From contig NZ_BOPH01000023.1 in NCBI RefSeq assembly GCF_016863655.1, positions 37,570 to 101,569 on the forward strand: a DNA stretch of 64,000 bases. Direction: 5' to 3'. The DNA comes from Virgisporangium ochraceum (GTDB lineage Bacteria > Actinomycetota > Actinomycetes > Mycobacteriales > Micromonosporaceae). The position numbers were made by a program, and so were the translations under genes. Under the pieces are notes generated by a model. The model was given only the letters and a program-made list of their open reading frames with translations, searched no databases and was not told the origin of the DNA. This document shows, one piece after another, positions 43,553-52,477 of this stretch; the stretch's first letter is position 1; each line of letters starts with the position of its first letter.

Positions 43553-44872
43553 ATGAACCTTTCCCGCCGCCACCTCTTAGGAATGGGCGCCGGCATCGGC
43601 GCCGCCGCGCTGGGCCTCTCCGCCTGCGGGAACGACGACGACAACGCCGGCGCCGGCTCGAACACCGGCGGCAAGGAGTACACCGGGCCCAAGGTCTCGC
43701 TGAACCTGTGGAACGGGTTCACCGGCGGCGACGGCGACATCTTCAAGAAGCTCGTCGACCAGTTCAACACCGAGCACGCCAACATCGCGATCACGGTCGC
43801 CACGTACCGCTGGGAGGACTACTACGCCAAGCTGCCCGGCGCGGTCTCCAGCGGCAACGGTCCCGACATCGCCGTGATGCACATGGACCAGCTCGCGACG
43901 TTCGCCGCCCGCAAGGTGATCGCGCCGGTGGACGACGTCGCCAAGGCGCTCGAGCTGACGGAGGCCGACTTCGCGCCCACCGTCTGGAAGGGCGGGCTGT
44001 ACCAGGACAAGCGTTACGGCATCCCGCTGGACATGCACCCGGTCGGCTTCTACTACAACAAGGCGCTGCTGCAGCAGGCCGGGCTCGACCCGAACAAGCC
44101 GCCGACGAACCGGTCGGAGCTGGAGCAGGCCCTCTCGGCGTTGAAGGGCAAGGGGATCCAGGGCTTCTGGATGAGCCCGTTCCAGTTCACCGGAGGCATG
44201 ACCGGCTACTCGCTCGTCTACCAGTTCGGCGGCTCGCTCTACAACGACGACGCCACCAGGGCGACGTTCAACTCGCCCGAGGCCGTGGAGGCCGTGAGCT
44301 GGTGCGCCAAGCTGGTCGCCGACGGCCACTCCCCCGCCAACGTCGGCCAGGACGCCGACTACCTGGCGTTGAAGAGCAACAAGAACGCGTTCAACGTCAA
44401 CGGAATCTGGCAGGTCAACGACCTCAAGAAGAGCCCGGAGATCCAGTGGGGCGTCGCGCAGATGCCGCAGCTCGGCTCGAAGAAGTCCGTCTGGGCCAAC
44501 TCGCACAACTTCACGATCGTCCAGCAGCCGCGCGGTGCCGACGGCAACAAGGTCGACGGCGCCAAGGTGTTCATCAACTGGCTCAGCCAGCACTCGCTCG
44601 ACTGGGCCGCCGGCGGCCAGGTTCCGGCCCGCAAGCAGGTGCTCGAGGACCCGAAGTTCAAGGATCTCACCGAGGTGAACACGCTCGCCGCCGAGCTTCC
44701 CGACGCCGCGTTCCCGCCGGCCGCGCCCGGCATCGGCGACGTGACCAACCTCTTCTACACGGCGTTCAACGAGGCGGTCCTCGGCAAGAAGCCGGTGAAG
44801 CAGGCGCTCGACGAGGGCGCCGCCAAGGCCGACAAGCTCCTCGAGGACAACCGCAAGAAGTACGGGACCTGA
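43553..44872 (+). CDS. ABC sugar-binding lipoprotein (extracellular solute-binding family 1)
   Basis: A 439-residue binding protein. The leader MNLSRRHLLGMGAG carries a twin arginine and ends in the lipobox LSAC, with the lipidated Cys25, so export may use the Tat route. The mature part has the two-lobed pattern VSLNLWNGFTGGDGDIFKKL, GNGPDIAVMH, YGIPLDMHPVGFYYNKALL and NSHNFTIVQQ. It captures a sugar or oligosaccharide, here probably an arabino-oligosaccharide, and delivers it to the two permeases coded directly downstream. Confidence 0.93.
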   Translation: MNLSRRHLLGMGAGIGAAALGLSACGNDDDNAGAGSNTGGKEYTGPKVSLNLWNGFTGGDGDIFKKLVDQFNTEHANIAITVATYRWEDYYAKLPGAVSSGNGPDIAVMHMDQLATFAARKVIAPVDDVAKALELTEADFAPTVWKGGLYQDKRYGIPLDMHPVGFYYNKALLQQAGLDPNKPPTNRSELEQALSALKGKGIQGFWMSPFQFTGGMTGYSLVYQFGGSLYNDDATRATFNSPEAVEAVSWCAKLVADGHSPANVGQDADYLALKSNKNAFNVNGIWQVNDLKKSPEIQWGVAQMPQLGSKKSVWANSHNFTIVQQPRGADGNKVDGAKVFINWLSQHSLDWAAGGQVPARKQVLEDPKFKDLTEVNTLAAELPDAAFPPAAPGIGDVTNLFYTAFNEAVLGKKPVKQALDEGAAKADKLLEDNRKKYGT

Positions 44873-44878
44873 TCCCTC

Positions 44879-45847
44879 ATGGCCGCTCCACTGCTCGCCC
44901 AGCCGGCGGAGCCGGCCAAGCCAGCTCGGCCCACGGTGACCGGGGCGGCGGACGTCAAGCCGCCGTCCCGTCCGGCCACGAGCCGGCACGGCCGCGCGAC
45001 GCCGTACCTGTTCCTGCTGCCGTACCTGGTCATCTTCGGCGTGTTCGGGCTGCTGCCGGTGTTCCTCGGCATCTGGCTCAGCCTGCACCAGTGGGACTTC
45101 CAGCTGCCGAACAAGCCGTTCGTCGGCATCGACAACTACACGGAGCTGTTCACCTCCGACTCGCTGGTCTTCGAGGACTGGTGGGAGAGCGTGCGCGCCA
45201 CGGCCATCTTCACCGTGGCGTCGGTGCCCCTGCTCGTGGTGGTGCCGCTGGGAATGGCGCTGCTGCTGAACCGGTCGTTCCCCGGCCGCACGTTCTTCCG
45301 GGCGGTGTACTTCGCGCCGTACGTGCTCGGCGTCGCGGTGATCGGTCTCCTGTGGCGGTTCCTGCTCGACGCGAACCTCGGCTTCGTCAACCACCTCCTG
45401 GGCACCGACACCCCCTGGGTCACTGCGACGCCGTGGGCGTGGGTGTCGCTCGTCGGGGTCACCGTGTGGTGGACGTGCGGGTTCAACGCGGTCATCTACC
45501 TCGCCGGCCTGCAGGACATCCCGCGTGAGCTGTACGAGGCGGCCACGATGGACGGCGCCAACGCCTGGGACCGGTTCCGGAACGTGACCCTGCCGGGCCT
45601 GCGGCCGGTGCTGCTGTTCGTCGTCACCACGACGATCCTGGCCTCCGCCAACATGTTCGGCCAGTCCTACCTCATCACCCAGGGCGCTCCGGGCGACGAG
45701 ACCCGCACCGTCGTGTCGTACATCGTCGAGCGGGGCCTCGGGCAGAACGACGCGGGGCGCGCGGCGGCGATGAGCGTCACGCTCACGCTGATGCTGATCC
45801 TGGTGAGCCTGGCCAACTTCCGCATCTTCCGGTACCGGGAGGACTGA
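44879..45847 (+). CDS. ABC sugar permease, MalF-type
   Basis: A 322-residue protein with six transmembrane helices after a Pro/Ala-rich cytosolic lead of about 40 residues. The ATPase-docking EAA loop is ELYEAATMDGANAWDRFRNVTLPGLRP. The stop codon overlaps the start of the second permease by one base (TGATG). With it and the binding lipoprotein it forms a CUT1-class importer. No ATPase gene lies in the operon, so a shared MsiK-like ATPase elsewhere must energise it. Confidence 0.94.
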   Translation: MAAPLLAQPAEPAKPARPTVTGAADVKPPSRPATSRHGRATPYLFLLPYLVIFGVFGLLPVFLGIWLSLHQWDFQLPNKPFVGIDNYTELFTSDSLVFEDWWESVRATAIFTVASVPLLVVVPLGMALLLNRSFPGRTFFRAVYFAPYVLGVAVIGLLWRFLLDANLGFVNHLLGTDTPWVTATPWAWVSLVGVTVWWTCGFNAVIYLAGLQDIPRELYEAATMDGANAWDRFRNVTLPGLRPVLLFVVTTTILASANMFGQSYLITQGAPGDETRTVVSYIVERGLGQNDAGRAAAMSVTLTLMLILVSLANFRIFRYRED

Positions 45848-46665
45848 TGAGACGCACCCTGTTCTACGCGGCGCTCGTCGTGCTCACGGCCGTCTTCGTG
45901 CTGCCGCTCGTCCTCATGCTGGTCACGTCGTTCAAGGACTACTCGGACGCGCAGCAGAGCCCGCCGACGTGGCTGCCCGACCCGGTCTCCACGTACGGGT
46001 ACGGGCAGCTGCTCGAAGCGGGCTCGCAGAACCCGGTGCTGCGCTGGTTCGTCAACAGCATGCTGGCCGCGACGCTGCACGCGGGGCTGGTCCTGGTGAC
46101 GGCGTCGACCGCCGCGTACGCGTTGGCCCGCATGCGGTTCCGGGGGCGCGGCTTCATGTTCGCGTTGATCGTCGCGACGCTGTTCGTGCCGCCGGCCACA
46201 CTGATCATCCCGAACTTCCTCGTCGCCGACACGTTCGACTGGCTCGACACGCTGACGGTCGTGGTGGTGCCGGGTGCGGCGAGCGCGTTCGGCGTGTTCT
46301 TCCTGCGTCAGTTCTTCCTCTCGCTCCCCAGCGAGCTGGAGGAGGCGGCGGTGCTCGACGGCGCCAACCAGTGGCAGATCTTCGTGCGGGTGGTGCTGCC
46401 GCTGTCGAAGCCGGCGCTGGCGACGCTCACCGTGTTGTCGTTCCTCAGCAACTGGAACGACTTCCTGTGGCCGATCTACGTGCTGTTCAGCGCCGACCGG
46501 CTGACCCTTCCGGCCGGGCTCGGCCTGCTGCAGGGCGCGTACGTCTCCGACTACCCGGTCATCATGGCGGGTGCGGTGCTGGCGAGTGTGCCGGCGCTGA
46601 TCCTGTTCGTGCTCGCGCAGCGCTACATCATCGAAGGCGTGTCACGGAGCGGGCTGAAAGGGTGA
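45847..46665 (+). CDS. ABC sugar permease, MalG-type
   Basis: A 272-residue permease with six transmembrane helices. The EAA loop reads ELEEAAVLDGANQWQIFVRV, and the end RYIIEGVSRSGLKG is typical of MalG partners. It starts inside the stop of the MalF-type gene and its own stop overlaps the next start by GTGA, so the importer and the first GH43 gene are coupled. Confidence 0.94.
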   Translation: MRRTLFYAALVVLTAVFVLPLVLMLVTSFKDYSDAQQSPPTWLPDPVSTYGYGQLLEAGSQNPVLRWFVNSMLAATLHAGLVLVTASTAAYALARMRFRGRGFMFALIVATLFVPPATLIIPNFLVADTFDWLDTLTVVVVPGAASAFGVFFLRQFFLSLPSELEEAAVLDGANQWQIFVRVVLPLSKPALATLTVLSFLSNWNDFLWPIYVLFSADRLTLPAGLGLLQGAYVSDYPVIMAGAVLASVPALILFVLAQRYIIEGVSRSGLKG

Positions 46666-47672
46666 GACGTGCGCTCGTCCTGCTACTGGCTTTCCTCACG
46701 GTGGGTGGATGCGGGGGATCCCCGTCCTCACAAGGGAACGGGGATCCCCCGGTGACAACGTTCACCAACCCGGTGTACACGGGCGACGCGCCCGACCCGC
46801 AGGCGTTCCGGGCCGGCGACGCCTGGTACCTCGTGCACACCAACGCCGGCGGCCGCAACGTGCCGGTGCTCACCTCGCCCGACCTCGTCACGTGGACGCC
46901 GAGGGGCGACGCGCTGCCGACGCTGCCCGACTGGGCCGACGGCGGAAAGACGTGGGCGCCGGAGGTCATCGCGCTCGCGCCGGACCGGTTCGTGATGTAC
47001 GTGACCGTCGCCGACCGCGCGTCGGGGCGGCAGTGCGTCGCGGTCGCGGTGGCGGCACAGCCGGCCGGACCGTACACGGCGGCCGGCACCGGTCCGCTGA
47101 TCTGCCAGGCCGACCTGGGTGGTTCGATCGACGCCGGCCCGTTCCGTGATACGGACGGCACCCTGTACCTGCTGTGGAAGAACGACGGCAACGCGATCGG
47201 CGTCGACACGTGGATCTACGCGCAGAGGCTGTCGCCCGACGGGCTGACACTCGTCGGTGCGCCGGCGAAACTGCTGAAGCAGACCGAGCCGTGGGAGGGT
47301 CGGGTCGTGGAGGGCCCGTTCCTCTGGCGCAACGCCGGAAAGCTCTACCTGTTCTACGCCGCCAACGCCTACGACAGGGCCGAGTACGCCGAGGGCTACG
47401 CCGTCTGCGACACGCCGTTCGGCCCGTGCGTCAAGGCGCCGGAGAACCCGGTGCTCGCTTCGCGTGACAAGGCCTCCGGGCCGGGTCACGCGTCGATGGT
47501 CGAGCACGCGGGACGCACCTGGCTGCTGTACCACGCCTGGCCGAAGGGCGCCGAGGGCGCCGTGTCCCCCGGCCGCCAGCTCTGGCTCGACGAGGTCACC
47601 TGGTCCGACGGACGCCCCGTCGTCCACGGACCGACCTCGGCTCCCCAACCGCTTCCCGAGGAGCGCCGATGA
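46662..47672 (+). CDS. GH43 glycosidase lipoprotein
   Basis: A 336-residue enzyme, GTG start at 46662 in the permease stop. The leader VRRALVLLLAFLTVGGC ends in a lipobox with Cys17, so the enzyme sits on the outer face of the membrane. The five-bladed propeller residues are visible: Asp in GDAPDPQAF (base), Asp in GSIDAGPF (pKa modulator) and Glu in RVVEGPFLW (acid). It probably releases arabinose or xylose from oligosaccharides near the importer. A 14-bp perfect inverted repeat lies within codons 17-30. Confidence 0.9.
   Translation: MRRALVLLLAFLTVGGCGGSPSSQGNGDPPVTTFTNPVYTGDAPDPQAFRAGDAWYLVHTNAGGRNVPVLTSPDLVTWTPRGDALPTLPDWADGGKTWAPEVIALAPDRFVMYVTVADRASGRQCVAVAVAAQPAGPYTAAGTGPLICQADLGGSIDAGPFRDTDGTLYLLWKNDGNAIGVDTWIYAQRLSPDGLTLVGAPAKLLKQTEPWEGRVVEGPFLWRNAGKLYLFYAANAYDRAEYAEGYAVCDTPFGPCVKAPENPVLASRDKASGPGHASMVEHAGRTWLLYHAWPKGAEGAVSPGRQLWLDEVTWSDGRPVVHGPTSAPQPLPEERR
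46712..46751 (+). repeat. 14-bp perfect inverted repeat inside the GH43 lipoprotein leader
   Basis: CGGGGGATCCCCGT (46712-46725) and ACGGGGATCCCCCG (46738-46751) are exact complements with 12 bases between. The stem would be very stable in RNA and lies just after the lipobox codons. It may slow translation during export or set relative levels of the transporter and downstream enzymes. Confidence 0.7.
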
Positions 47673-49339
47673 GAAGACCCCTTGCCCTGACCCTGGTCGC
47701 CGCCACCCTGTTCATCCCGGGCCGAGCGGCCGCGGCCACCCCGCGGTACGAAAATCCCGTCTCCGCGCCCGCCGCCGACACGTTCGCCGATCCGGCTGTC
47801 ATCAAAGGGAAGGACGGTGTCTGGTACGCGTTCGGCACCAGTGATCCGCTGAAGGCCGGCGAGACGACCCCGCACGTGTTCCCGATCCTCACGTCGAGGG
47901 ACCTCGCGAACTGGACGTACGCGGGCGACGCGTTCTCCGCCGCGAACCGGCCGGCCTGGGCGACCCCGACCGCGGGGCTGTGGGCGCCCGACATCCGGTA
48001 CACCAACGGCACGTACGTCCTCTACTACACGGTCACCGACACCACGCTCAACGCCGGAGAGGACTCGGCGATCGGGGTCGCCACCGCGCCGTCGCCGCTC
48101 GGCCCGTGGACCGACAGCGGCGCACCCCTGGTCGCGCCGCGTCCCGCCGCGGGTGGCGGTTTCCTGTGGACGTTCGACCCGGCGCAACTGGTCGACGCGG
48201 GCGGGAACCTCTGGCTGTACTACGGCTCGTACTTCGGCGGCATCCACGTCGTGCCGCTGAGCCGCGACGGCCGCACGGTCACCGGCGCGCCGACCCAGGT
48301 GACCATCGACAACCGCTACGAGGGCGCGTACGTCGTCCGGCGCGACGGCTGGTACTACCTGTTCGGGTCGGCGGCCAACTGCTGCGCCGGTCCGACCACC
48401 GGGTACAGCGTGTTCGCCGGCCGGTCCCGCACGCCCACCGGCCCGTTCGTCGACCGCGACGGCGCCTCGCTGCTGACGAGCCGCGTCGGCGGCACCCCGG
48501 TGATCCAGCCGAACGGCAACCGCTGGATCGGCACCGGTCACAACGCGGTCGTCACCGACGAGAGGGGCCGCGACTGGTTCGTGTACCACGCGATCGACCG
48601 GAACCAGCCGTACCTCAACGGGACCGACGGGATCAACCGGCGCCCCATGCTGATCGACCCGCTCACGTGGACCGGCGGCTGGCCGTCCGTCCGCGATGGA
48701 CAGTGGGCCTCCGACGGCCGGAACCCGGGTACGGGCCGCGAGCCCCGCGCCGGCCGGGTGCTGCTCCGGGACGACTTCGACCGCCCCCCGGGCCCGGGCT
48801 GGACGTGGATCCGCCAGGACCCGCGGGCCACAGTGGACGGTGGCGCGCTGCGCTGGCCGACCCAGGCCGCCGACCTCGTGGGTCCCGACAACACCGCCGC
48901 GGTCCTCGTGCGCGACGCGCCGCGCGGCGACTACGTCGTCGAGACGAAGGTGACCATCGACCTCGGCGTCGACACCGTGCGCAACTACCAGCAGGCCGGG
49001 CTCGTCGTGTACGCCGGCGACGACGACTTCGCGCGGCTGAGCCACGTCGCGATCTGGAACACGCGCCAGATCGAGTTCGGGCGCGAGCTCCCGTACGCCG
49101 GAAGGCTGTCCTACGGCGGCATGGTCGAGGGACCGCCCGCCGACACGACGTGGCTGCGCGTCGCGCACACGGTGGTCGGCGGCGAGCACCGCTACCGCGC
49201 GGGCTGGAGCACCGACGGGCGCCACTGGTCGTGGGGCGGGGTGTGGGTGCTCCCCACCGCCGCGCGGATCGGCCTGATCTCACACGGCGGCGAGGGTGCC
49301 GTCGCGAGCTTCGACTACGTGAAGGTCTACCGCGCCTAG
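47669..49339 (+). CDS. Secreted GH43 arabinanase-like enzyme with C-terminal beta-sandwich
   Basis: A 556-residue protein. A Sec signal of about 23 residues (MRRPLALTLVAATLFIPG) is followed by a GH43 propeller to about residue 345: Asp in DTFADPAVIKG, Asp in LWTFDPAQLVD and Glu in NRYEGAYVV. After a short Arg/Gly linker, residues about 365-556 form a beta-sandwich of the DUF1349/LamG-like kind (LLRDDFDRPPGPGWTWIRQD to GAVASFDYVKVYRA), likely for carbohydrate binding. Endo-1,5-arabinanase or arabinofuranosidase activity is probable. The start overlaps the previous stop by ATGA, and its stop shares CTAG with the convergent Rieske gene. Confidence 0.9.
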   Translation: MRRPLALTLVAATLFIPGRAAAATPRYENPVSAPAADTFADPAVIKGKDGVWYAFGTSDPLKAGETTPHVFPILTSRDLANWTYAGDAFSAANRPAWATPTAGLWAPDIRYTNGTYVLYYTVTDTTLNAGEDSAIGVATAPSPLGPWTDSGAPLVAPRPAAGGGFLWTFDPAQLVDAGGNLWLYYGSYFGGIHVVPLSRDGRTVTGAPTQVTIDNRYEGAYVVRRDGWYYLFGSAANCCAGPTTGYSVFAGRSRTPTGPFVDRDGASLLTSRVGGTPVIQPNGNRWIGTGHNAVVTDERGRDWFVYHAIDRNQPYLNGTDGINRRPMLIDPLTWTGGWPSVRDGQWASDGRNPGTGREPRAGRVLLRDDFDRPPGPGWTWIRQDPRATVDGGALRWPTQAADLVGPDNTAAVLVRDAPRGDYVVETKVTIDLGVDTVRNYQQAGLVVYAGDDDFARLSHVAIWNTRQIEFGRELPYAGRLSYGGMVEGPPADTTWLRVAHTVVGGEHRYRAGWSTDGRHWSWGGVWVLPTAARIGLISHGGEGAVASFDYVKVYRA

Positions 49340-50178
49340 GGTTTACGCACCTCGAGCCGGTCGCGCACCACCCGGGCCTCCAGGAGAGGCTGGTTGGTCG
49401 CGGCCGGCCCGTGCACCACGCGGCCGTCGGCGAGCCGGAACGTGCTGCCGTGCCACGGGCACACCACGCACGGCTCGCCGTCGACCTCGACCTGCTCGCC
49501 CGCGCCGAGCGGACCGGTCTGGTGGCCGCACCGCTCCATCATCACGGTGTAGTCCTCGCCGCGCCGGTACACGAGCACCGGCACGTCGCCGATCCGCCGC
49601 ACCACGGGCGTCCCGTTGGGATACTCCGACCGCGGACCGAGGTCCTGCCACTCTTCGGGAACCCGCATGAGGTCGGCGACGGCCTGGTTGACGTTCGCAC
49701 CCTGCTTGTAGGCGAGGTGGCCGCCCAGGTACGCGCCCGCCCCCATCGCGCCGAGCCCGAGGAAGCCGAGCAGCCTGCCCCGCGCGTGCCTTCCCTTGAG
49801 CCGGGCCACGAGCGATCCGCCGTACAGCGCCACCGCCGCCACGTTGCAGGCCGCGTGCGCCAGGCCGGTGCGCCGCTGCTCGCTGTCGAGGGCGGCCCAG
49901 TCGTTCCAGCCCGCGGCCGCGGTCGGCACCGCGCCGGCCACGCCGGTCGCGACCAGGGTCGTGGCCGCCTTCTCCTGGCCGGGCATGAGATCGAGGATGG
50001 ACGCCGAGATCCACGCGCCGATCGGGGCGTGCATCAGCGCCGGGTGCAGGGGGTGGCCGAGCCACACCCCGTGCAGGAAGTCGCGCAGCCGCCGGGGCGC
50101 CCTGTCGACGGTCCTCTGGATCCTGTCGCTGACCGGATCGAGTCGTTCGGCCTGTTCAATCGCGTCCACCAGCACCAT
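49336..50178 (-). CDS. DUF2231 membrane protein fused to a Rieske [2Fe-2S] domain
   Basis: A 280-residue protein from the ATG at 50178; a GTG at 50220 is in frame but would reach the neighbouring operator. Residues about 30-155 are a DUF2231 four-helix membrane unit (LGHPLHPALMHAPIGAWISAS). The C-terminal Rieske domain binds its cluster through Cys217, His219, Cys240 and His243 (CGHQTG and CVVCPWHGSTF). An electron-transfer role at the membrane is likely; partners are unknown. It is divergent from the GntR-ABC operon. Confidence 0.88.
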   Translation of the reverse strand: MVLVDAIEQAERLDPVSDRIQRTVDRAPRRLRDFLHGVWLGHPLHPALMHAPIGAWISASILDLMPGQEKAATTLVATGVAGAVPTAAAGWNDWAALDSEQRRTGLAHAACNVAAVALYGGSLVARLKGRHARGRLLGFLGLGAMGAGAYLGGHLAYKQGANVNQAVADLMRVPEEWQDLGPRSEYPNGTPVVRRIGDVPVLVYRRGEDYTVMMERCGHQTGPLGAGEQVEVDGEPCVVCPWHGSTFRLADGRVVHGPAATNQPLLEARVVRDRLEVRKP

Positions 50179-50222
50179 GGCCCTTCGGCTACCCACCGCG
50201 GGTGGCACGAAACCGACCACTG

Positions 50223-50242
50223 TGTACTATCGCACTAGTACA
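50223..50242. promoter_or_regulatory. YtrA-type GntR operator
   Basis: TGTACTA (50223-50229) and TAGTACA (50236-50242) are perfect arms with 6 bases between. The site lies 20 bases before the GTG of the GntR gene, between it and the divergent Rieske gene. The shape GTACTA-N6-TAGTAC is what YtrA-subfamily regulators are known to bind. Confidence 0.78.
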
Positions 50243-50261
50243 AGCACACGGGAGGTCGCGC

Positions 50262-50648
50262 GTGTTCGCGTTCCGGCTCGATCCACGCTCCGGCGTGCCG
50301 ACGTATCTGCAACTGGTCGACCAGGTGCGGCGCGCCGTGCTGCTCGGCTACCTCCGCGAGGGCGACCGGCTGCCGACGGTGCGGGAGGTGGCCGCCGCGG
50401 TCGTGGTCAACCCGAACACCGTCGCCAAGGCCTACCGCGAGCTGGAGCGGGCCGGCCTGGTGACCCCGCGCGCCGGGCAGGGCACCTACGTCAGCGGGCA
50501 GGTCGGCGAGGTCCCGGCCGCCGCGTACGCCCGGCTGTCGCACGGCCTGCGCGACTGGCTGCGCGCGGCCCGCGCCGCCGGTCTCGACCGGGAGCAGATC
50601 GGCGCGCTGGTCACCGCGACCCTCGACGACGAGAGCCGCGCGGCATGA
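50262..50648 (+). CDS. YtrA-subfamily GntR regulator
   Basis: A 128-residue protein from the GTG at 50262, with GGAGG 6 bases upstream. The winged helix fills most of the chain (VPTYLQLVDQVRRAVLLGYLREG, VVVNPNTVAKAYRELERAGLV, RAGQGTYVSG), followed by a short helical dimerisation tail. YtrA proteins have no large ligand domain and often control ABC transporters for cell-wall-active compounds. The stop overlaps the ABC ATPase start by ATGA, and an operator lies directly upstream. Confidence 0.93.
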   Translation: MFAFRLDPRSGVPTYLQLVDQVRRAVLLGYLREGDRLPTVREVAAAVVVNPNTVAKAYRELERAGLVTPRAGQGTYVSGQVGEVPAAAYARLSHGLRDWLRAARAAGLDREQIGALVTATLDDESRAA

Positions 50649-51493
50649 CCACGGCTCTGCGCTTCGACGGCCTCGGGAAGCGGTACCGCCGGCGGTGGGC
50701 GCTGCGCGACTGCACCCTCGACCTGCCCACCGGCGCCATCGTCGGTCTCGTCGGCAACAACGGCGCCGGCAAGACGACGCTGCTGCACCTGGCGATCGGG
50801 CTGCTGCGGCCCACCGCCGGCGCGGTGTGGGTGTTCGGCGAACCGCTGCGGATGGACCGCCCGGCCGGGCTGGCCGAGGTCGGCTTCATGGCACAGGACC
50901 ACTTGCTGTACCGCGGCTTCACCGTCGCCGACATGCTCCACTATGGACGGTCGTTGAACCCGCGGTTCGACACCGCCTCGGCCACGGCACGGCTGACCGC
51001 GCTCGACATCCCGCTCGACCGCCGGGTGAACCGGCTGTCGGGCGGCCAGCAGGCCCAGGTCGCGCTCAGCCTCGCACTGGCCAAGCGGCCGCGGCTGCTG
51101 GTGCTCGACGAACCGGTGGCGAGCCTGGACCCGTTGGCCCGCCGGGAGTTCATGCGGTCCCTCATCGACGCCGTCGCCGGCAGCGACCTCACCGTGCTCC
51201 TGTCCTCGCACGTCGTCGCCGAACTCGAACGGGTCTGCGACCATCTGGTGCTGCTGCACGAGGGCCGCGTGGTGCTGGCCGGTGACATCGACGACCTGCT
51301 CGCCAACCACCGGCTGCTCAGCGGTCCGCGGTGCGACGACGCGGTCGACGGCGTCGTGGAGGCGACCCACGGCGAACGGCACAGCACCCTGCTGGTGCGC
51401 CAGCACGTCGACGTGCCGACCCACCCGCGCTGGCAGGCGCGGCCGGTCGGGCTGGAGGAAGTCGTGCTCGCCTACCTCGGTGGAGGCGCGTGA
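50645..51493 (+). CDS. ABC transporter ATPase
   Basis: A 282-residue ATPase. Walker A is GNNGAGKTT, the signature LSGGQQAQV, Walker B LLVLDEP followed by VASLDPLARREF, and the switch His is in LLSSHVVAELE. The extra C-terminal 60 residues are of the type found in exporter ATPases. It starts in the GntR stop and its own stop overlaps the permease start by one base. The unit probably exports or resists an antibiotic or lipid; the substrate is unknown. Confidence 0.94.
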   Translation: MTTALRFDGLGKRYRRRWALRDCTLDLPTGAIVGLVGNNGAGKTTLLHLAIGLLRPTAGAVWVFGEPLRMDRPAGLAEVGFMAQDHLLYRGFTVADMLHYGRSLNPRFDTASATARLTALDIPLDRRVNRLSGGQQAQVALSLALAKRPRLLVLDEPVASLDPLARREFMRSLIDAVAGSDLTVLLSSHVVAELERVCDHLVLLHEGRVVLAGDIDDLLANHRLLSGPRCDDAVDGVVEATHGERHSTLLVRQHVDVPTHPRWQARPVGLEEVVLAYLGGGA

Positions 51494-52473
51494 TGCTGTG
51501 GGTCACCTGGCGGCAGCACCGCTCCGAGCTGCTCGTCGCGGCGCTGCTCCTCGCCGCGGTCGCCGTTCCGGTGCTCGTCACCGGCGTCGACATGCACCAC
51601 CGCTACGTCGCCGACGGCGTCTCCGCATGCGCGCACGCCGCGACCCCGGCCGACCGCTGCGAAGCGGTCGTCTCGGCCTTCCTGAACCGGTACACCGAGT
51701 GGGGCAACCGGTTCGCGTGGGTCGCGTTGCTGCCCGGGCTGGCCGGGGTGTTCGTCGGCGCGCCGATGCTGGGCCGGGAGTTCGAGACCGGCACCTGGCG
51801 GCTCGCGTTCACCCAGAGCGTCACCCGGCTGCGCTGGCTGGCGGGGCGGCTCGCTGTCGTGGCCGTCGGGGTCGCGGCCGTCAGCCTCGCGTTCGCGCTG
51901 CTGTTCACGTGGTGGCGGGCGCCGCTCGACGAGCTCGGCGGCCGCCTGCGGACTGCGTCGTTCGTAGTGAGCGCGCCGAGCCTCGTCGCGGCGTCGCTGT
52001 TCGCGCTCGCGCTGGGTGCCTTCGCCGGCGCCGTTCTCCGCCGGGTGGTCGTGGCGATGGCGGTGACGCTCGGCGGGTTCTTCGCGGTGCGCATCACCAT
52101 GGAGGAGCAGGCCCGGCCGGGCTACCTGACGCCGCGGGTGCGCGTCACCGACCCGATGACCGACCCGGGGACGGCCGGGCTGACCGACACCGACTGGTCC
52201 GTGGGCGCCGGGTGGATCGACGCGGCCGGCCACCGGGTGTCGTCGGCCGAAGAGGCGGCGATCATCGACCGGGTCTTCGGCGACTCGGCCGGCGCGGTGC
52301 ACGGCGCGGGCAGCCCGCTCGAGAAGTACCTGGCCGAGAACGGGCTGCGCCACTACACCGAGTACCACCCCGACAGCAGTTTCTGGGCGATGCAGGCGGT
52401 CGACTCGGCCTGGTTCCTCGGTTTCGCCGCGGTTCTGGTCGTAGCGACCGGGTTGGTGGTGCGGCTGCGCTGA
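51493..52473 (+). CDS. ABC transporter permease
   Basis: A 326-residue membrane protein with six hydrophobic segments and one large extracellular loop at about 210-300 after RITMEEQARPGYLTP. The start MLWVTWRQHRSELL is typical of permeases partnering GntR-linked ATPases in actinomycetes, as is GREFETGTWRLAFTQSVTRLRW. It forms the exporter with the ATPase coded upstream. Its stop lies 4 bases from the stop of the convergent response regulator. Confidence 0.88.
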   Translation: MLWVTWRQHRSELLVAALLLAAVAVPVLVTGVDMHHRYVADGVSACAHAATPADRCEAVVSAFLNRYTEWGNRFAWVALLPGLAGVFVGAPMLGREFETGTWRLAFTQSVTRLRWLAGRLAVVAVGVAAVSLAFALLFTWWRAPLDELGGRLRTASFVVSAPSLVAASLFALALGAFAGAVLRRVVVAMAVTLGGFFAVRITMEEQARPGYLTPRVRVTDPMTDPGTAGLTDTDWSVGAGWIDAAGHRVSSAEEAAIIDRVFGDSAGAVHGAGSPLEKYLAENGLRHYTEYHPDSSFWAMQAVDSAWFLGFAAVLVVATGLVVRLR

Positions 52474-52477
52474 ACGG

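Noticed and set aside
42277..45528. A 1083-codon frame overlapping the arabinan genes
   Set aside because: It is an out-of-frame shadow of GH51, binding protein and permease genes, with no recognisable domain.
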